This document shows positions 32,771-45,093 of a stretch of DNA of 64,000 bases, in pieces. Every line of letters begins with the position of its first letter. The first letter of the stretch is position 1. Under the pieces are notes generated by a model. That model had not been told where the DNA came from, did no database searches, and was given only the letters and a program-made list of their open reading frames with translations. Origin of the DNA: Ichthyophthirius multifiliis (lineage: Eukaryota; Ciliophora; Oligohymenophorea; Hymenostomatida); contig NW_004087746.1 in the NCBI RefSeq assembly GCF_000220395.1, positions 1 through 64,000 on the forward strand. The letters run 5' to 3'. A program made the position numbers and the translations under genes.

Positions 32771-33290
32771 TTGACTTTTTTTTTTTTTTAATCATTTATT
32801 TTTGTTTGCTTTAATTTTATTTTATCATTATATTATTTTTTATTTACATGGCTTGGTTATTTATTTTTTAATCTTTTCTTTTTTTTTTTTTTAATAAGAT
32901 ATAAGATAATATCTTATTTTAATTTGAATTAATAAAAATATTTTAAATTTAAAATATCTAATTTAACTTAAATCATATACCTATTAAATATATAAATTTT
33001 AGAGAAATATTATATAAATAAAAATATGAAATATTACATAAATAAAAATAATGATAAGATATATTTTTTACTCAATTTTTTTTTTTTCAAAATATAAAAA
33101 TTTAAATTAAAATTAATTTTACATAAAATAATTATAATAAATCAATAAGATTTCAAATTATTATTAGAAGAAAAAAAATACATATATATTTTATTAATAT
33201 ATATTAAAACTAAAAAAATAATTTTATAACTTTTTATTAAATATAAAAAAAATTGTTTTTTTTGTTTTTATGGTATTTTTATTAATTAAA
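32771..33290. other. AT-rich convergent spacer
   Basis: T-rich then A-rich low-complexity sequence between convergent genes; nothing else recognised. Confidence 0.5.
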
Positions 33291-34368
33291 TCAATCTCTA
33301 AATAATTCTTCATCACAATCACTTTGATTAAAGTTTTAGTTAAAATCATTTTCTTATTATTAATTAACGCTTTATTATTAATTTTCACTTTCTTATTATT
33401 AATTTTCACTTTCTTAATTATCTACCTATTAATAACTATTAAACTATTTTTCTACTTTAATTTCTTATTTTTGAGAATTCTAATCGGTATGTTTTTCTAA
33501 ATCTTATACAGATTCTATCTCTGGATAAAATAAAAAATCAATATTAATAATTAAAATATAAAATACATTAATTTAACTCGTTATGACTTAATTCTTTTTA
33601 AATTTCATCAAACAAACTTTATTTTTTAAAAAATATTAATAAAAAATAAAAAATTACTTTTCCTATAACTAATCTTCTAATCTATAAGAATTTTAATTTT
33701 TTTAATCAAGCTCTTAACTATTATCAATCATATCTTTTTATTAAATTTCTTTAACCAAATTAAGTAAAGTACTTATTGAAGCACCTGTTTTTTTCGACAA
33801 TAACCAAGCTACTTAGTATTTATTTCTTTTTTTAGGATCGTAGAATTTGTTAAAAAAACTCATTATAGCTAATTATTCTTCTTTTGTGTATTTACATGGT
33901 TTTTTGTTTTTAAATATTCTATCAAAATCAAAATTAAATTATTGTATTTTTCGAATTTTTTTATAAGTATTTTTTTATATATTTATAGTTTAAATATTTT
34001 AATTTTCAAATTTATTGTCTTTTTTTTAATCCTAATAAGCAAATTCTTATTAAAATTCTTCACTTTTCTAGTTTTCTTCTTTTTTTATTATGAAAAAAAA
34101 AAAAAAATTATTCTAAATAAAAATATTTATTACCATTATTAGATTAAGACTCATAATGATCAGAAACACTTATTTTTAGTTTGATTAATTTAAATAATGC
34201 TGTTATATCCTATATTAATGTATTTTCTAAATTTTCAGCAAATACTAATAGATCGTTTGATGAACTTTCTAATGATGGACATTCTAACTAATTTGCATAA
34301 TCAACTAAAGTATAACATATGGAATTTTATAAGGTTTTAAGGCATTAGAAAAATTCGCTTTTTTGCAT
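33291..34368 (-). CDS. Unrecognised nuclear-type protein with a helical N-terminus and a small folded core
   Basis: Starts at ATG 34368 and ends at TGA 33291-33293 with at least three short introns (about 34092-34140, 33605-33655 and 33505-33550). The N-terminal 70 residues are predicted helical (MQKSEFFQCLKTLQNSICYT ... TLIQDITALFKLIKLKISV). A central compact segment reads CKYTKEEQLAIMSFFNKFYD PKKRNKYQVAWLLSKKTGAS, whose Trp and helix-turn-helix-like spacing recall a Myb/SANT- or homeodomain-like DNA-binding fold. The C-terminus contains perfect QQQESENQQQ-type repeats encoded by TAA triplets and ends DCDEELFRD. No family could be named; the regulatory reading is inference. Confidence 0.6.
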
Positions 34369-34394
34369 TTTTTTTAATTAATAAAATATTATTT

Positions 34395-34396
<2 letters not shown>

Positions 34397-34433
<37 letters not shown>

Positions 34434-34436
34434 TAA
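34397..34436. repeat. (TA)20 microsatellite
   Basis: Uninterrupted TA dinucleotides in the 498-bp spacer 34369-34866, which otherwise shows nothing but A/T-rich sequence. Confidence 0.95.
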
Positions 34437-34866
34437 ATTTTATATGTTTTTATAAAGTTGGAGATTTATATTACAGTTTATTACACTCTTTTAATTTTCC
34501 AATTTTCCAATTTTTTAATTATTAATATATATTAAATTTCAAAAATAATAATTTATATTATTATAAATATAAAAATTTTAATATTCTAAATAAAAATTAT
34601 ACATTAACAAAATATTAAATTATTTTATAAAAAAAAATATATTAGTATTATATTAAATTACTAAATATAATATCAATAGTTAATAAAAAGTAAAAACATG
34701 CATATAAAATATGAATAAATATATAAATTAAATAAGCAAATATTTATTTAAATAAAAAATAAATAATAATAATAAAAAAAATCATATGGTCTAATGGTCT
34801 TATATTTAAAAATAAAAATAATAAATATAAATAATTATATTTGCCAAAATCTAAAAAATAAATTTA

Positions 34867-35139
34867 TCATTATTTATTTTAAAAGTTAGGTTAACCATTA
34901 GAAGCTAATAATCTTTACCAATCTCTATCTTCAGGTTTAATACATCTATTAGTGCCAAAATTAATAATTTATTCAAGAGGAATATAAGCTATTCTATTAT
35001 TAATATGTCCAACAGTAAACCCAGTATATCCAGCCATTGATCCATGTACTGCATTTTAAGCCAATTACCTTTAATATAAAACAAAAATTAAAAAAAAATA
35101 TGTATATTTAGATATATATATATATATATTATATATATA

Positions 35140-35178
<39 letters not shown>

Positions 35179-36511
35179 CTTATATATATATATAATATTT
35201 TTTTTTTTTTATTTACATGCACATTTTTCTATCTAGTGAATTAGCTGGTACTGTTCTTATCATATAAGTAGGATTAATATATTTTAGAGTAATATCAAGT
35301 TATCTTTATTTTCCATATTCAACAATTTCTTTTTGCAAATAAGATCCAATGTCACTTAATTTAACATTTCCTGAAGCATCTCTTTCACCTGATTTTTCAA
35401 TTTTTCCGTCTAAAACAGCATCCCCTGCGCCTTCTGCTACTACAACTAAACAAACTCTTTTTTTTAATAGTCTTTAATATACATATTCTAAAACACCATT
35501 TTTTCCATACAAATTAAACTTAAATTCAGGTACAAGACACACATGCACATCTCTGGAAGCATTAGTAGCTTCCATTGCAATGAATCCTGCTGATCTGCCC
35601 ATAAGTCTAACTAATCCTACTCCATATTCTACACAATGAGCTTCTACATATGCTGATTAAATAGCCTTTACAGCTTCTTCTACTGAAGTTTCAAATCCAA
35701 ACGATTTATCAATAATAGGAATATCATTATCTATAGTTTTAGGGATACCTACTATTGTTATGTTTAGTTTTTTAGCCATAATTTCTTAAAAGAGGATATT
35801 GATTCCTCTATGAGTGCCATCTCCTCCCAAACAATATACTTAATTGATACCTCTCTTAATTAAATTTTCAACCATTTTATCTTTATCAAATCCTCCTCTT
35901 GATGTTCCTAAAATAGTACCTCCTTCTCTTTATATATTTTTTACTCTTTCTACTGTCAAAAGTTCCCATTCGTATTAATAAAAACCTCTATAGCCATATT
36001 TAATTCCATATATTTCCTTAACACCATAATTATAGTATAAACACATAAACAATTCTCTAATCACTACATTTAAACCTGGACATAACCCTCCGCATGTAAC
36101 AATTGCAGCTTTTACGTGTTTTGGATCAAAATAATTGTGTTTTCTTGGACCTGCTCGGAGATAACGTTTAGAATTCTCAATTGTATTCGTGTTATTTATA
36201 ACAGCTTCAGCTTTTTTATTTTTTAAAAAAAATATTTATTTATTTTTACATAAAACGTATGAGCCACTATATGTAAATGCATTTTCAGGTAAAAAGCCCC
36301 CTCCTCCGAAAAATTCTCTATAATTGTTTTTGCCAAATAATGGACTTTAGTAACATGGAATCGAATCTTCTTAAGCCTTTTTAATTAATTTTTTAATTTT
36401 TTAATTTATTATTCTTACCACATCCATAATTAAATTATGGACTTTTAAAATATTACAGGTTCTACTTTGTAAAAATTTTAATTCATCCATTAAAGTATTG
36501 CTAGAATTCAT
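34867..36511 (-). CDS. 6-phosphofructokinase, plant/protist long-branch (group II) type
   Basis: Phosphorylates fructose-6-phosphate in glycolysis. Start ATG 36511 ([19 protein letters not shown]), then a 42-bp intron. Core motifs: [85 protein letters not shown] and VVVAEGAGD. Gly in GGDGT (Asp in PPi-dependent enzymes) predicts ATP as phosphoryl donor, while Lys in PKTIDND groups it with the plant, trypanosomatid and PPi enzymes rather than animal PFK. After a 148-bp intron (35069-35216) the C-terminus reads [20 protein letters not shown] and ends at TGA 34867-34869. About 465 aa. Group II assignment by motif; allostery unknown. Confidence 0.92.
35111..35200. repeat. Interrupted (TA)n tract in the last PFK intron
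   Basis: TA dinucleotides with a few interruptions make this intron about three times longer than the typical intron in the window. Confidence 0.9.
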
Positions 36512-39500
36512 TATTTCTTTAGGAATTAATAATGTTATTATCGACTATTTTTATGGATTAATATTTTTTTATAAAAAATAGAACGAGGTATATAAAGTTA
36601 ATATTTTATTTAGGAAAAATATAATATATTTTTTAAATTTTTTATTTTAATAATACTTAAAATGTTTTGAGCTATCTTTATGTTATAATTTTTAGTATGT
36701 TTGGATACCTAGCGATTCAAAGATTTTTTTTTATTTTTATAACAATTTTATTTATTTAATAATAAAGAGGTAATTAGACTTGAACCAACAGCTAAGCCGA
36801 GTACATAGTATCTACTTTCTATTTAAAAAAATATGTTTGTTCAATATTTTTAGTATTTTTTATTTCAATTTTTGTTTATTTTATATATAGTTATCTTTTA
36901 TATATGTATACCTTGAATGTTTTTTACTATATCCATTTATTATTATTTATTTTATTAATTAATATATTTAATTTTATTTTATTTAATTGATTTTATTTAA
37001 TTAGAAATATATTAATAAATGCAATTAATACATATATATAAATAAGTAATTAATTTTTATATCTTTCCAAATTTATATTCTAATAAATTAATTAATTAAT
37101 ATAATATAAACAAAACTAATATTTATATATATAATATTATTTTATATAATAATTGATTTTATATGTTAATGTATTTATTATAAAAATGAAAGTAATTAAA
37201 TAAAAATAATAACATCATTTTCTAATTTATAAATATAAAATATATGATAAGTATTAAAAAATTATATATAAAATAAAATAAAAAAGCAAATATAATGTTG
37301 AAAACTTTGTTTATAATATTAAAAAAAATAAAGTATAATATATTAATAATTTTAAATTTAATTTATTTAAAATATTAAATATTAAAAAAAATGATTAAAA
37401 TAATAGGTTTAATAGTTTTGAAAAAATTTTAAATAAGTACTAATTTAAATTATACAAAAAAAATTTTTCTAAGGTATAATTTTATTTTAATTTTAATATT
37501 TAGTTTTTTATAATTTAATTATTTTAGGTTTAATAACATCATATATATTATACTTAATCTTTTTTATTTATTATTATTGAAAATAAGTTAATTAATCTAA
37601 TGATTTTTTAATGTTACAAAAATTTAATTTTTATTTATTATTATTTATTTTAATAATGTCTTTATCATTCAAACTTTTAGGTGTTTACACTTGATTATTA
37701 AAAAAAATAGTTTTGAATATTTTTTTTTAATAATTTTCTTATAAAAAATAGGATATGCTAATATTAATAAAAGTAAAAAATAAGTATATTTAAAAAGTTT
37801 TTAAATTTTATATTTAATATTTATATCTTATATAAAAAATAATATTATTAATAATAAATTTATTGTTTGTTTATTAACATTAATATTATTATTTTAATAT
37901 AAAAATATTTATTTAAATATAGATTATTATACAAACTAAATTTAAAATAATATTTTAATAATAAAAATGATACGTAAATATATACCTAAGTATCTAGTTC
38001 TTCAAATAATTTAATTTATAATTATTTTTAAATCAATCTTATATTTATTATTTTTTTTTTTTTTTTTTAATTTAAGTATATTTTTTTTATAAAAAATAAT
38101 ATTTAAAAAGAAAAGTATTATAAAGTAAATATTAAAAATAAATTATATACTTTAAACTTTTTCTTGTTGTAAAATTTTATTTTTATGATTTATAATGTAT
38201 AAATCAAAGTTTTTTAAAGTAAAAAAATATTTTTTTTTAAAGAGTTTTTATAAATATTTTTTTTTTTTGTTAAATATTTATATTGAAAAAAAAAGTTTTT
38301 TTTTTATAACTTAATAAAATTAAATAATAATTACTATTATTAATTTACAATAATAATAATATAAAATATATATTATTTTTTCATATTGTTTTTTTATATA
38401 TTGCAATTTATTTTATAAATATTAATCTAAATAAAAAAGCTAATGATAATTGTTTTTTTATGTTAATTGGCTTATAATTTAAATTACTGAAAAAATAAAC
38501 TTTTAAAGCAATTAGTAATAAATTATTATAAAAAAATGATAAAACAAGTTAAAAAATATATGAAAAGCATTTTATTGATTATATATTTTATAAAATGCAA
38601 ACCATATATTAGAATAATAGTCATATTACTTAATTTTTAAGAAAGTATTTTAAAATGTTTTTATTATTATTAAAAATATATATATAAATAATATTACATA
38701 TAATTTTATATTTTAATTTAGTCTTATAATTTTATATTAGTTTTAATTAAATCTATTATTACCTTAATTTTAATAAAATAATATTTTAAAGGCGAGAAAT
38801 TTTTACTTTTAATTACAATATTTATAATTAATTTTATTTTATATTTTAAAATAATAGTCCATTATTTAGTATAAAAATTATTGTTCTTAATTTATATTTT
38901 TTTTGTTAATAATAAATTTATTATAAATATTTAATATATTATTTAATTTTTTTAATCATATTTATCTTTTTATTTTAAATTTATTATCTTAAGTATTAAA
39001 TGTTACTTCCAGAAAAAAATTACAATTATGTTTTTATTGACAATTTTTTAGATTAGCTTATCAATAAATAATTTTTTAAAATATTTTGTAGTTTAATAAT
39101 TAATTAAATAATATAAATTTTCAGTTGGTATTCTATTATGTAAAAACAAAATAATTTATATATATTTATATGTAATATATTTTCTAAATCATATTCCATT
39201 AATAGTTTGTATTATGAAATATGGATATTAAGATTTATAATTTATTTTTATTTTAATTTTATAATTTCAGTTTATATTTAACTAAATATTAACAAGATAA
39301 TTTGAGTTTAGATTTTTTTTTTTAATTGAAATTCAAAAACTTCAATTAGTTTTAAAAAGAAGAAAAAAATATTAAATATATAATTAAATAGCAACAAAAA
39401 GAATATAAATTTAATTTTTTTTAAATAAAAATTATAATAAATATGATCATTTTTATAAAATAAATAAATGATTTAATTAAAAAAAAAAAAAATATATTTA

Positions 39501-39895
39501 TACAATTTTTTTTTCTCAAATAAATTTATTTTTAAATTTAATATAATTTATGGAATTTTTAATAAAATTAATTAAAAAGAAAATGTTTTTTAAAAAAATG
39601 GAAATACTTCTATTTCAATTTTAAAGTTTTAGTATTAAGAATTATATTTTTTTTATTACTATTTTAATTATATACATATATATATGTTATATTATCTTGC
39701 TAATTATATAAAAAATCTAACAGTTTATATAATTTGATTAATATTAATTTAAAATAAAAATATTATTTGTAAAATACATTAAAATAGTTATTTATTTTTT
39801 ATTTTTAAATAAATACATACATTATCAAATACAAAAAAAAATAATATCATAATAATATTCAAAAAAAATAAAATAAAAATAAAAACAAAATAGAA
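36512..39895. other. Large AT-rich spacer
   Basis: 3.4 kb without recognisable protein gene. The stretch 36664-36835 stands out by base composition and is listed separately; the rest is low-complexity A/T. Confidence 0.5.
36664..36835. ncRNA. Possible small structured RNA locus (unassigned)
   Basis: Within a 3.4-kb A/T desert this stretch is visibly richer in G and C. It contains GTATGTTTGGATAC (a small hairpin), an outer partial complement (TTTGAGCTA with TAGCGATTCAAA) followed by a run of nine T. On the opposite strand, at about 36774-36785, it contains GGTTCAAGTCT, close to a tRNA T-arm/pol III box B. Complete cloverleafs could not be built in either strand. The segment GCTAAG...AGTATCT loosely recalls U2 snRNA, but the 5' stem-loop does not fit. 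Low-confidence candidate only. Confidence 0.2.
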
Positions 39896-40359
39896 ATGTA
39901 CAGTTCACCATACTAAAATAATTTTAATTAAGGAAGTTAAATTTATTAAAATAATAAAATTCCTTATTAATCATAATATCCTGTAAGTTAACAAGTTGGA
40001 AGTTATGCTGGCTCATACGGAGGTGGTCCTGCAATGGGAGGATCTCGTATAAACTAAGGATTATGTAAATATAAATGTTTTTTTTTTTAAAAAAAAATGA
40101 AATAAAAAGATAATTAGGATTATTATCATAGGGTGGAACCTTAAGTTCGTTCAAATTTAATAGCTGGTGCAGAAATATCAGAAATAGAAATGATATTGGA
40201 AGCAGAAAGAAGAAAATATAAAGAAACAAGAGAAAAAATTGAAGACGATTTAAATAATGAAAGAAAGTTAAGGGTTGAATTTGAGAATAAATTGATGCGT
40301 TTAAAAGTATATTATTATAAAAAAAATTTCATATATATTTATATATCAATATTTTTCTC

Positions 40360-40390
<31 letters not shown>

Positions 40391-41555
40391 TTAATAAAAA
40401 TTATTATAAAAATTAATATAAAGGATGAATCAATGAAAAGAGAGATGTTTGTTAGTGAATTAGAGTATAAAGTAAATACTTTAGGTCAAGAAAACGAGTC
40501 AATAATAAGTGAAAATCGTTCATTAAAAGATGAATTATAAAGAATGTAGGAGGTATATAATCATAAGATAAGAGAATTGGAAGAAAATGTACAATATTTA
40601 TAAAGAGGAGAAGTTTAAATGGAAGAAAAATTCAAAATGGAAGTTGATAGAATAAGAAAAGACGGAGAAAGTGCTTTAGATAATTTAAATAGGTAATGGG
40701 AGTTTAGATATAAGAGCTTAGAAGAAAAATGTAAGAATTTACTTTAGTTAAAAAACGAAATGGAAAACGAAATTAATAATTTAAATAAAGCAATAATGAA
40801 AATTAAAATTGCTTCAGAAGAAGAATTAAGATAAAGATGTGTTTAAATTTAAGAAGAAGAATATCGTAAATTTTCAGCTAATTTAAGGTTTTTTATGAAA
40901 AAAAAATATTAATAAAATTTAATAATATATTATTTAATAAATAATAAAATTATTTTTTTATTATAATAAAAAAAGAACTGTAGAATAAAAATTAAGACTT
41001 TCAGAAGAATAAAAAGATTAACTTAGCAGAAAAATACATTAACTAGTTTAAGAGTTATAAGAAAAAGATAGACTCTTAAATGATAAATTTATGGAAAGTA
41101 ATAAAGAAATAAATGATAAAAATACAGAAATAAATGATTTAAAGAATTTCATAGCTTAAATGGAAATTGAAAGAGATAAATTATTTAAAGAACTTTAAGC
41201 AAAAGAATCTCATTTAAGTATACTTTAAGCTGAATACTTGGAATTCCAAAATCAATCTTGTCTTTTTAAAAAAAATCAAGATGCATAATTAGAAGGAATG
41301 TAAGCTGAATTTACACGTGAACGTAGAAGATTAGAAGATATAAGAGATCAATAAGCTAGAAAAATATAAGAATTAGAATCTGTTATTAGATAAATTGAAA
41401 ACGAAATGGATAAATGTAAATAAGAATATTAGAATTTAACATAAATGCTATAAAATAATATTAATAGAACTATTTCCTAAACTGTAACTGAAAATCATAC
41501 TTATAAAGTTCCTAATACTAATGTAGGACCAAAGTTTGATTATAAATATAAATGA
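39896..41555 (+). CDS. Long coiled-coil cytoskeletal-type protein
   Basis: From ATG 39896 a Tyr/Ser/Gly/Gln-rich head (about 60 residues, including SYAGSYGGGPAMGGSR) precedes an almost continuous coiled coil: EISEIEMILEAERRKYKETR, EDDLNNERKLRVEFENKLMR, MFVSELEYKVNTLGQENESI and onward to RERRRLEDIRDQQARKIQ and ESVIRQIENEMDKC. It ends with a short non-helical tail (NHTYKVPNTNVGPKFDYKYK), TGA 41553-41555. Introns lie at about 40064-40109, 40308-40424 and 40890-40977. The architecture resembles ciliate basal-body or cortical filament proteins. No family could be assigned; the cytoskeletal role is inference from the head-rod-tail layout. Confidence 0.8.
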
Positions 41556-41701
41556 AAATAATATTAGAAAAAAAAAAAGAAAAACCTAATATATATAATT
41601 ATTAATTATTTTTATTCTTTTTTTTATATTATTTTTAAGAAATATTATCTTTATACTTACAATAATATTTATAATATATTTATGTATTTTAATTCGATAT
41701 A

Positions 41702-42535
41702 TCAATTAAAATTTCTATAATTTCCTGAATAATTATTATCTCGTCTTCTTTTATCTTCTGAATTATTAAAAGCTAAATAAACAGATCCTGAAAGTAGAAG
41801 ACATTTTTAATTCAAATCATATTTTTCGCAAAACCCAACTCTGTAAGTATCCAAAACACACTAACATAAATAAGGTCTTTCCTTAATAAGTATACTTTTA
41901 TTATAATCTTTATCTTTTACATCGTAATGTATTTTTCTACAGTCTTTACAACAAAAGCAACCTAGAATATTTCCTACTTAGAAAGTTATATGCTTTATTT
42001 CTAATTCGTTTATGTATGCAGATTGTATTTTTAAATCCTAAAAATAATTCTCTATTATAGTCCCTATTAAAACTCCTTTCCCATTTTCATTTATATATAT
42101 ATTTCCTATACATGGAGAACATAAATTTCTTATTTTTTCTATATAAATAAATGATTAACTACCGTTTTCTTCAGTATCATTATATGCTTTACTTATTATT
42201 ATTTCTAGTTCAATACCAGTTTATGATAAACCACTACACGGTATGTATTTTCCTTATGCAAATAGAAACGGAGTAGATTTTTTTGAATCATTTTCTTATA
42301 AGTTTCCTTATTAATCCCCTGAATATATTTTTAATATATTGTTCGTATTCCATGAAAAGTTATTCACAAATTCGAATGCTTATTCAATAAATAAACCATT
42401 AATATTTGATAATAAATCAGTATTTTTATTTAATTTGTTTAAAGATACTAGCTATTGGTTTTAAATAGTTTAGTTTTTTTAATAATTTTTATTATTATTT
42501 TATTAGCGTTTTTCATCTTTATTCTATATATCCAT
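41702..42535 (-). CDS. Phospholipid scramblase-like protein
   Basis: Single-exon gene of 277 aa, ATG 42535 to TGA 41702-41704. After a Gln/Asn-rich leader comes LVSLNKLNKNTDLLSNINGL FIEQAFEFVNNFSWNTNN, then a Cys-containing central segment (RNLCSPCIGNIYINENGKGV followed by LIGTIIENYFQDLKIQ). Next are GNILGCFCCKDCRKIHYDV and a C-terminal stretch GFCEKYDLNQKCLLLSGSV YLAF. The order of an N-terminal helix after a Q-rich leader, Cys-rich beta strands, a G-x-IG-x-I turn and a final short hydrophobic helix matches the scramblase/Tubby-like fold of PLSCR proteins, which move phospholipids or act as acylated membrane proteins. The match is by pattern, not by strong motifs. It is divergent from ORC1. 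Confidence 0.5.
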
Positions 42536-42940
42536 TATTTATTTATTTTTAAAATATAAACCTCTGGATATTATTTTTTATTTGTTAAGATTTAAATTAT
42601 AAACTAAACTATAAAACATTCATTCAATAATTTAATTTCAAATTTTTGAGAATTTATTATTAACATTTTTTTTATTTTTTCAAAATTATAAAATATTCGA
42701 GGCCTTTTAAAAATAAATTAAAAAAAACAAAAACAAATACAACTATACCTCCCAATAGAATATATATATTGAGTGAATAAAAGAAAAAAAAAATATTGAT
42801 TTAGGCATATATAATTTATTTCAACATTTTATTGTATTTACCGCCTAAATTATTTAATTATTAAAAAATAAAAACTTAAATAAAAAAAATAAAAAAAAAA
42901 TACAAACAAAGCAAATATTAAACAATTAAAAATTGCTAAA
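42536..42940. promoter_or_regulatory. Divergent intergenic region between scramblase-like gene and ORC1
   Basis: 405 bp, A/T-rich, must contain both promoters. No motif assignable. Confidence 0.4.
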
Positions 42941-44919
42941 ATGAAGAGATAAAAAAGTAATTCTAAAAAATAACAACTTATAATTACACGAAGTTAAAGT
43001 AAAAAAAAGACTATACCAAAATCAAAAGAAAAATCATAAACAAAAAGAAAATAAACTAAATAAAAATAAGAAGAAAAGTATTTAATAACTCTCAATTAGA
43101 ATAAAAAAAAAGCAAATATCAAAAAGAATTAAATAAAAAGAAAGAATAAATTTTGGTGGATATATCTTAGATTGAGAATAATCGTTAAAATTTAAAAAAC
43201 CGGATAAGTAATTCAAAACAAAAAACCATTATAAAACAAGAAGAAGTTGAAGATCCTAAAAAAATTCCGACTAAAAGAAGAAATAGTGCACATAAAACTT
43301 AACCAAAAAAGGAAAAGAAATAAGATATATAAGAAAATAATATGTAAGTAGAAGTATAACCTTAATAATAAAAAGTCAAATAAATGAAAAAAAACAGATA
43401 ATCAATAAAATAAAAACAGTTAGAAAAACATAAAAATATGATTCATATTAAGCCTTTAGAAGATAATTTTGATTTAGCAATATAAATGCTTTAAGAATAT
43501 TCTCTACCAGAATAAATACCCTGTAGAGATTATGAAAAAAAATAAATTTAAGAATTTATAGATTAAGGACTATAGAATAATGGATAAACAAATTGCTTAT
43601 GTATTATTTTGTTTTAATTAATTATTATTTTATTTTATTTAAAAAAAAAAAGATATTTCAGGTGTCCCTGGGATTGGGAAAACAGCTTCCTTCTTAGAAG
43701 TAATAAGAAATATTTAAAAAAAAGAAGAATTTTTATTTATTCATATAAATGCAATGAACCTAAGTAATCCAGAACATGTTTATTAATTGATTTTATAACA
43801 TATTATTGGTGAATATATAGGATAATTGAATATAACATAAACATCTTCATTTTCAATATTAAGTATAACTTTATTTTAATATTCGATAATAAAATAATAT
43901 AAAAAAAGATGAAGTTTTAACAAAAGGAAAATTTCCTTAAAAATATAAATAATTAAATTAATACATAAATCATAAAAATATGTAATTTTTATTTTGTTAA
44001 AAATAAATAAATAAGTTATTTTTTTTTTGTTTATAATCAAAGTGTAATTCTTTTAGATGAATTGGATTTTCTAGTAACCTAAGATTAAGAAGTCTTATAT
44101 AATTTAATGGAATGGCCACATCATAAATAATCAAAGCTTACCATTATTGGGATAGCAAATACGATGAATCTTCCAGAAACTTTATAAAACAAAATAAAAA
44201 GTAGAATGGGAGCTCTAAGGCTAATATTCAATTAATATACATAAAGCTAAATATAAAAAATAATAAAATATAGACTGGAGAACGTAAAAAATGTATTTGA
44301 AGATAGTGCAATATAATTTGCAACGACGAAAATAGCATAAAGTTCTACTGATTTAAGAAAGCTTTTAAAAATATTAAGGAAATCAATTGAAATATGTTTA
44401 AAAGAAAATTAATAAAAAAAACTAACATTCTTATTCAAATTTAACATATAAATAAAGCTTATTAATTATAATATAATTCTGTTTAAGAGAAAATATTTTA
44501 ATCTTTTCCCTTTTAATTTAAGGTTATCATTATCTCTATTGCTTTAGAAAATAAAAAAAGAGATACTAATATCAGTTATTTATCCTAGGTTTTTATTTTT
44601 GTTTATATTTATATTTATTAATTTTGTTAACTAGATTTATGAGAGATATTTATTTATGTTAAATAATTTGGGGGAATAAAAATAATTAAGCTTAAGTTAG
44701 GTTAATTCTGTTCTTAATTAATTAGCAAGTTTAAAAATTTTATAAATAAAAGAAAAGCTATGGACTTAGAAAGAAATAATAAACTGTAATTTAGATCCTA
44801 ATAAATTCCAAATTAGTAATTTTGTTGATAAATGTATTACTTCGTAATTTGAAGTTGATAATGTAACCAATTACCTTAGAGATGACGATGTTTATAAAAA
44901 TTTTTAATTTTAATTTTGA
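42941..44919 (+). CDS. ORC1: Origin recognition complex subunit 1
   Basis: AAA+ initiator ATPase that marks replication origins. From ATG 42941 a Lys/Gln/Ser-rich basic N-terminus of about 200 residues replaces the BAH domain of animal ORC1. The core follows: LQEYSLPEQIPCRDYEKKQI, Walker A ISGVPGIGKTASFLEVI, INAMNLSNPEHVYQLI, Walker B VILLDELDFLVTQDQEVLY, MEWPHHKQSKLTIIGIANT with MNLPETL, sensor/lid NKIKSRMGALRLIFNQYT and FEDSAIQFATTKIAQSSTDL. The C-terminal winged-helix part (QKQLSLSQVNSVLNQLASLK) ends at TGA 44917-44919. Short introns interrupt the gene at about 43601-43650, 43863-43907, 43982-44040 and 44523-44630. One A is missing in the A9 run at 43103-43111. LDELD with MEWPHHK is ORC1- rather than CDC6-like. 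Confidence 0.92.
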
Positions 44920-45093
44920 TTAAAATAAGATAAAAATTAATTTATTTAAAAAAATAAGAATTAAATAGTTTATCGATTTTAAAATATAAATAAAAAATGT
45001 TTAAACATATAAATTATTAAAAAGAAAAAAAAGTTATATTTAAAATAATAAAATATAAATTATTTCTTTTGTTTCATATTTCTAATAAATTCA

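Noticed and set aside
34397-34436. TA tracts as telomeric or internal-eliminated-sequence boundaries
   Set aside because: No C4A2/C3A-type telomere repeats occur anywhere, and the TA tracts sit in spacers and introns like ordinary microsatellites.
36765-36840. A tRNA on the minus strand around GGTTCAAGTCT
   Set aside because: A T-arm can be drawn, but no matching acceptor, D-arm or anticodon arm was found upstream; kept only as an unassigned RNA candidate.
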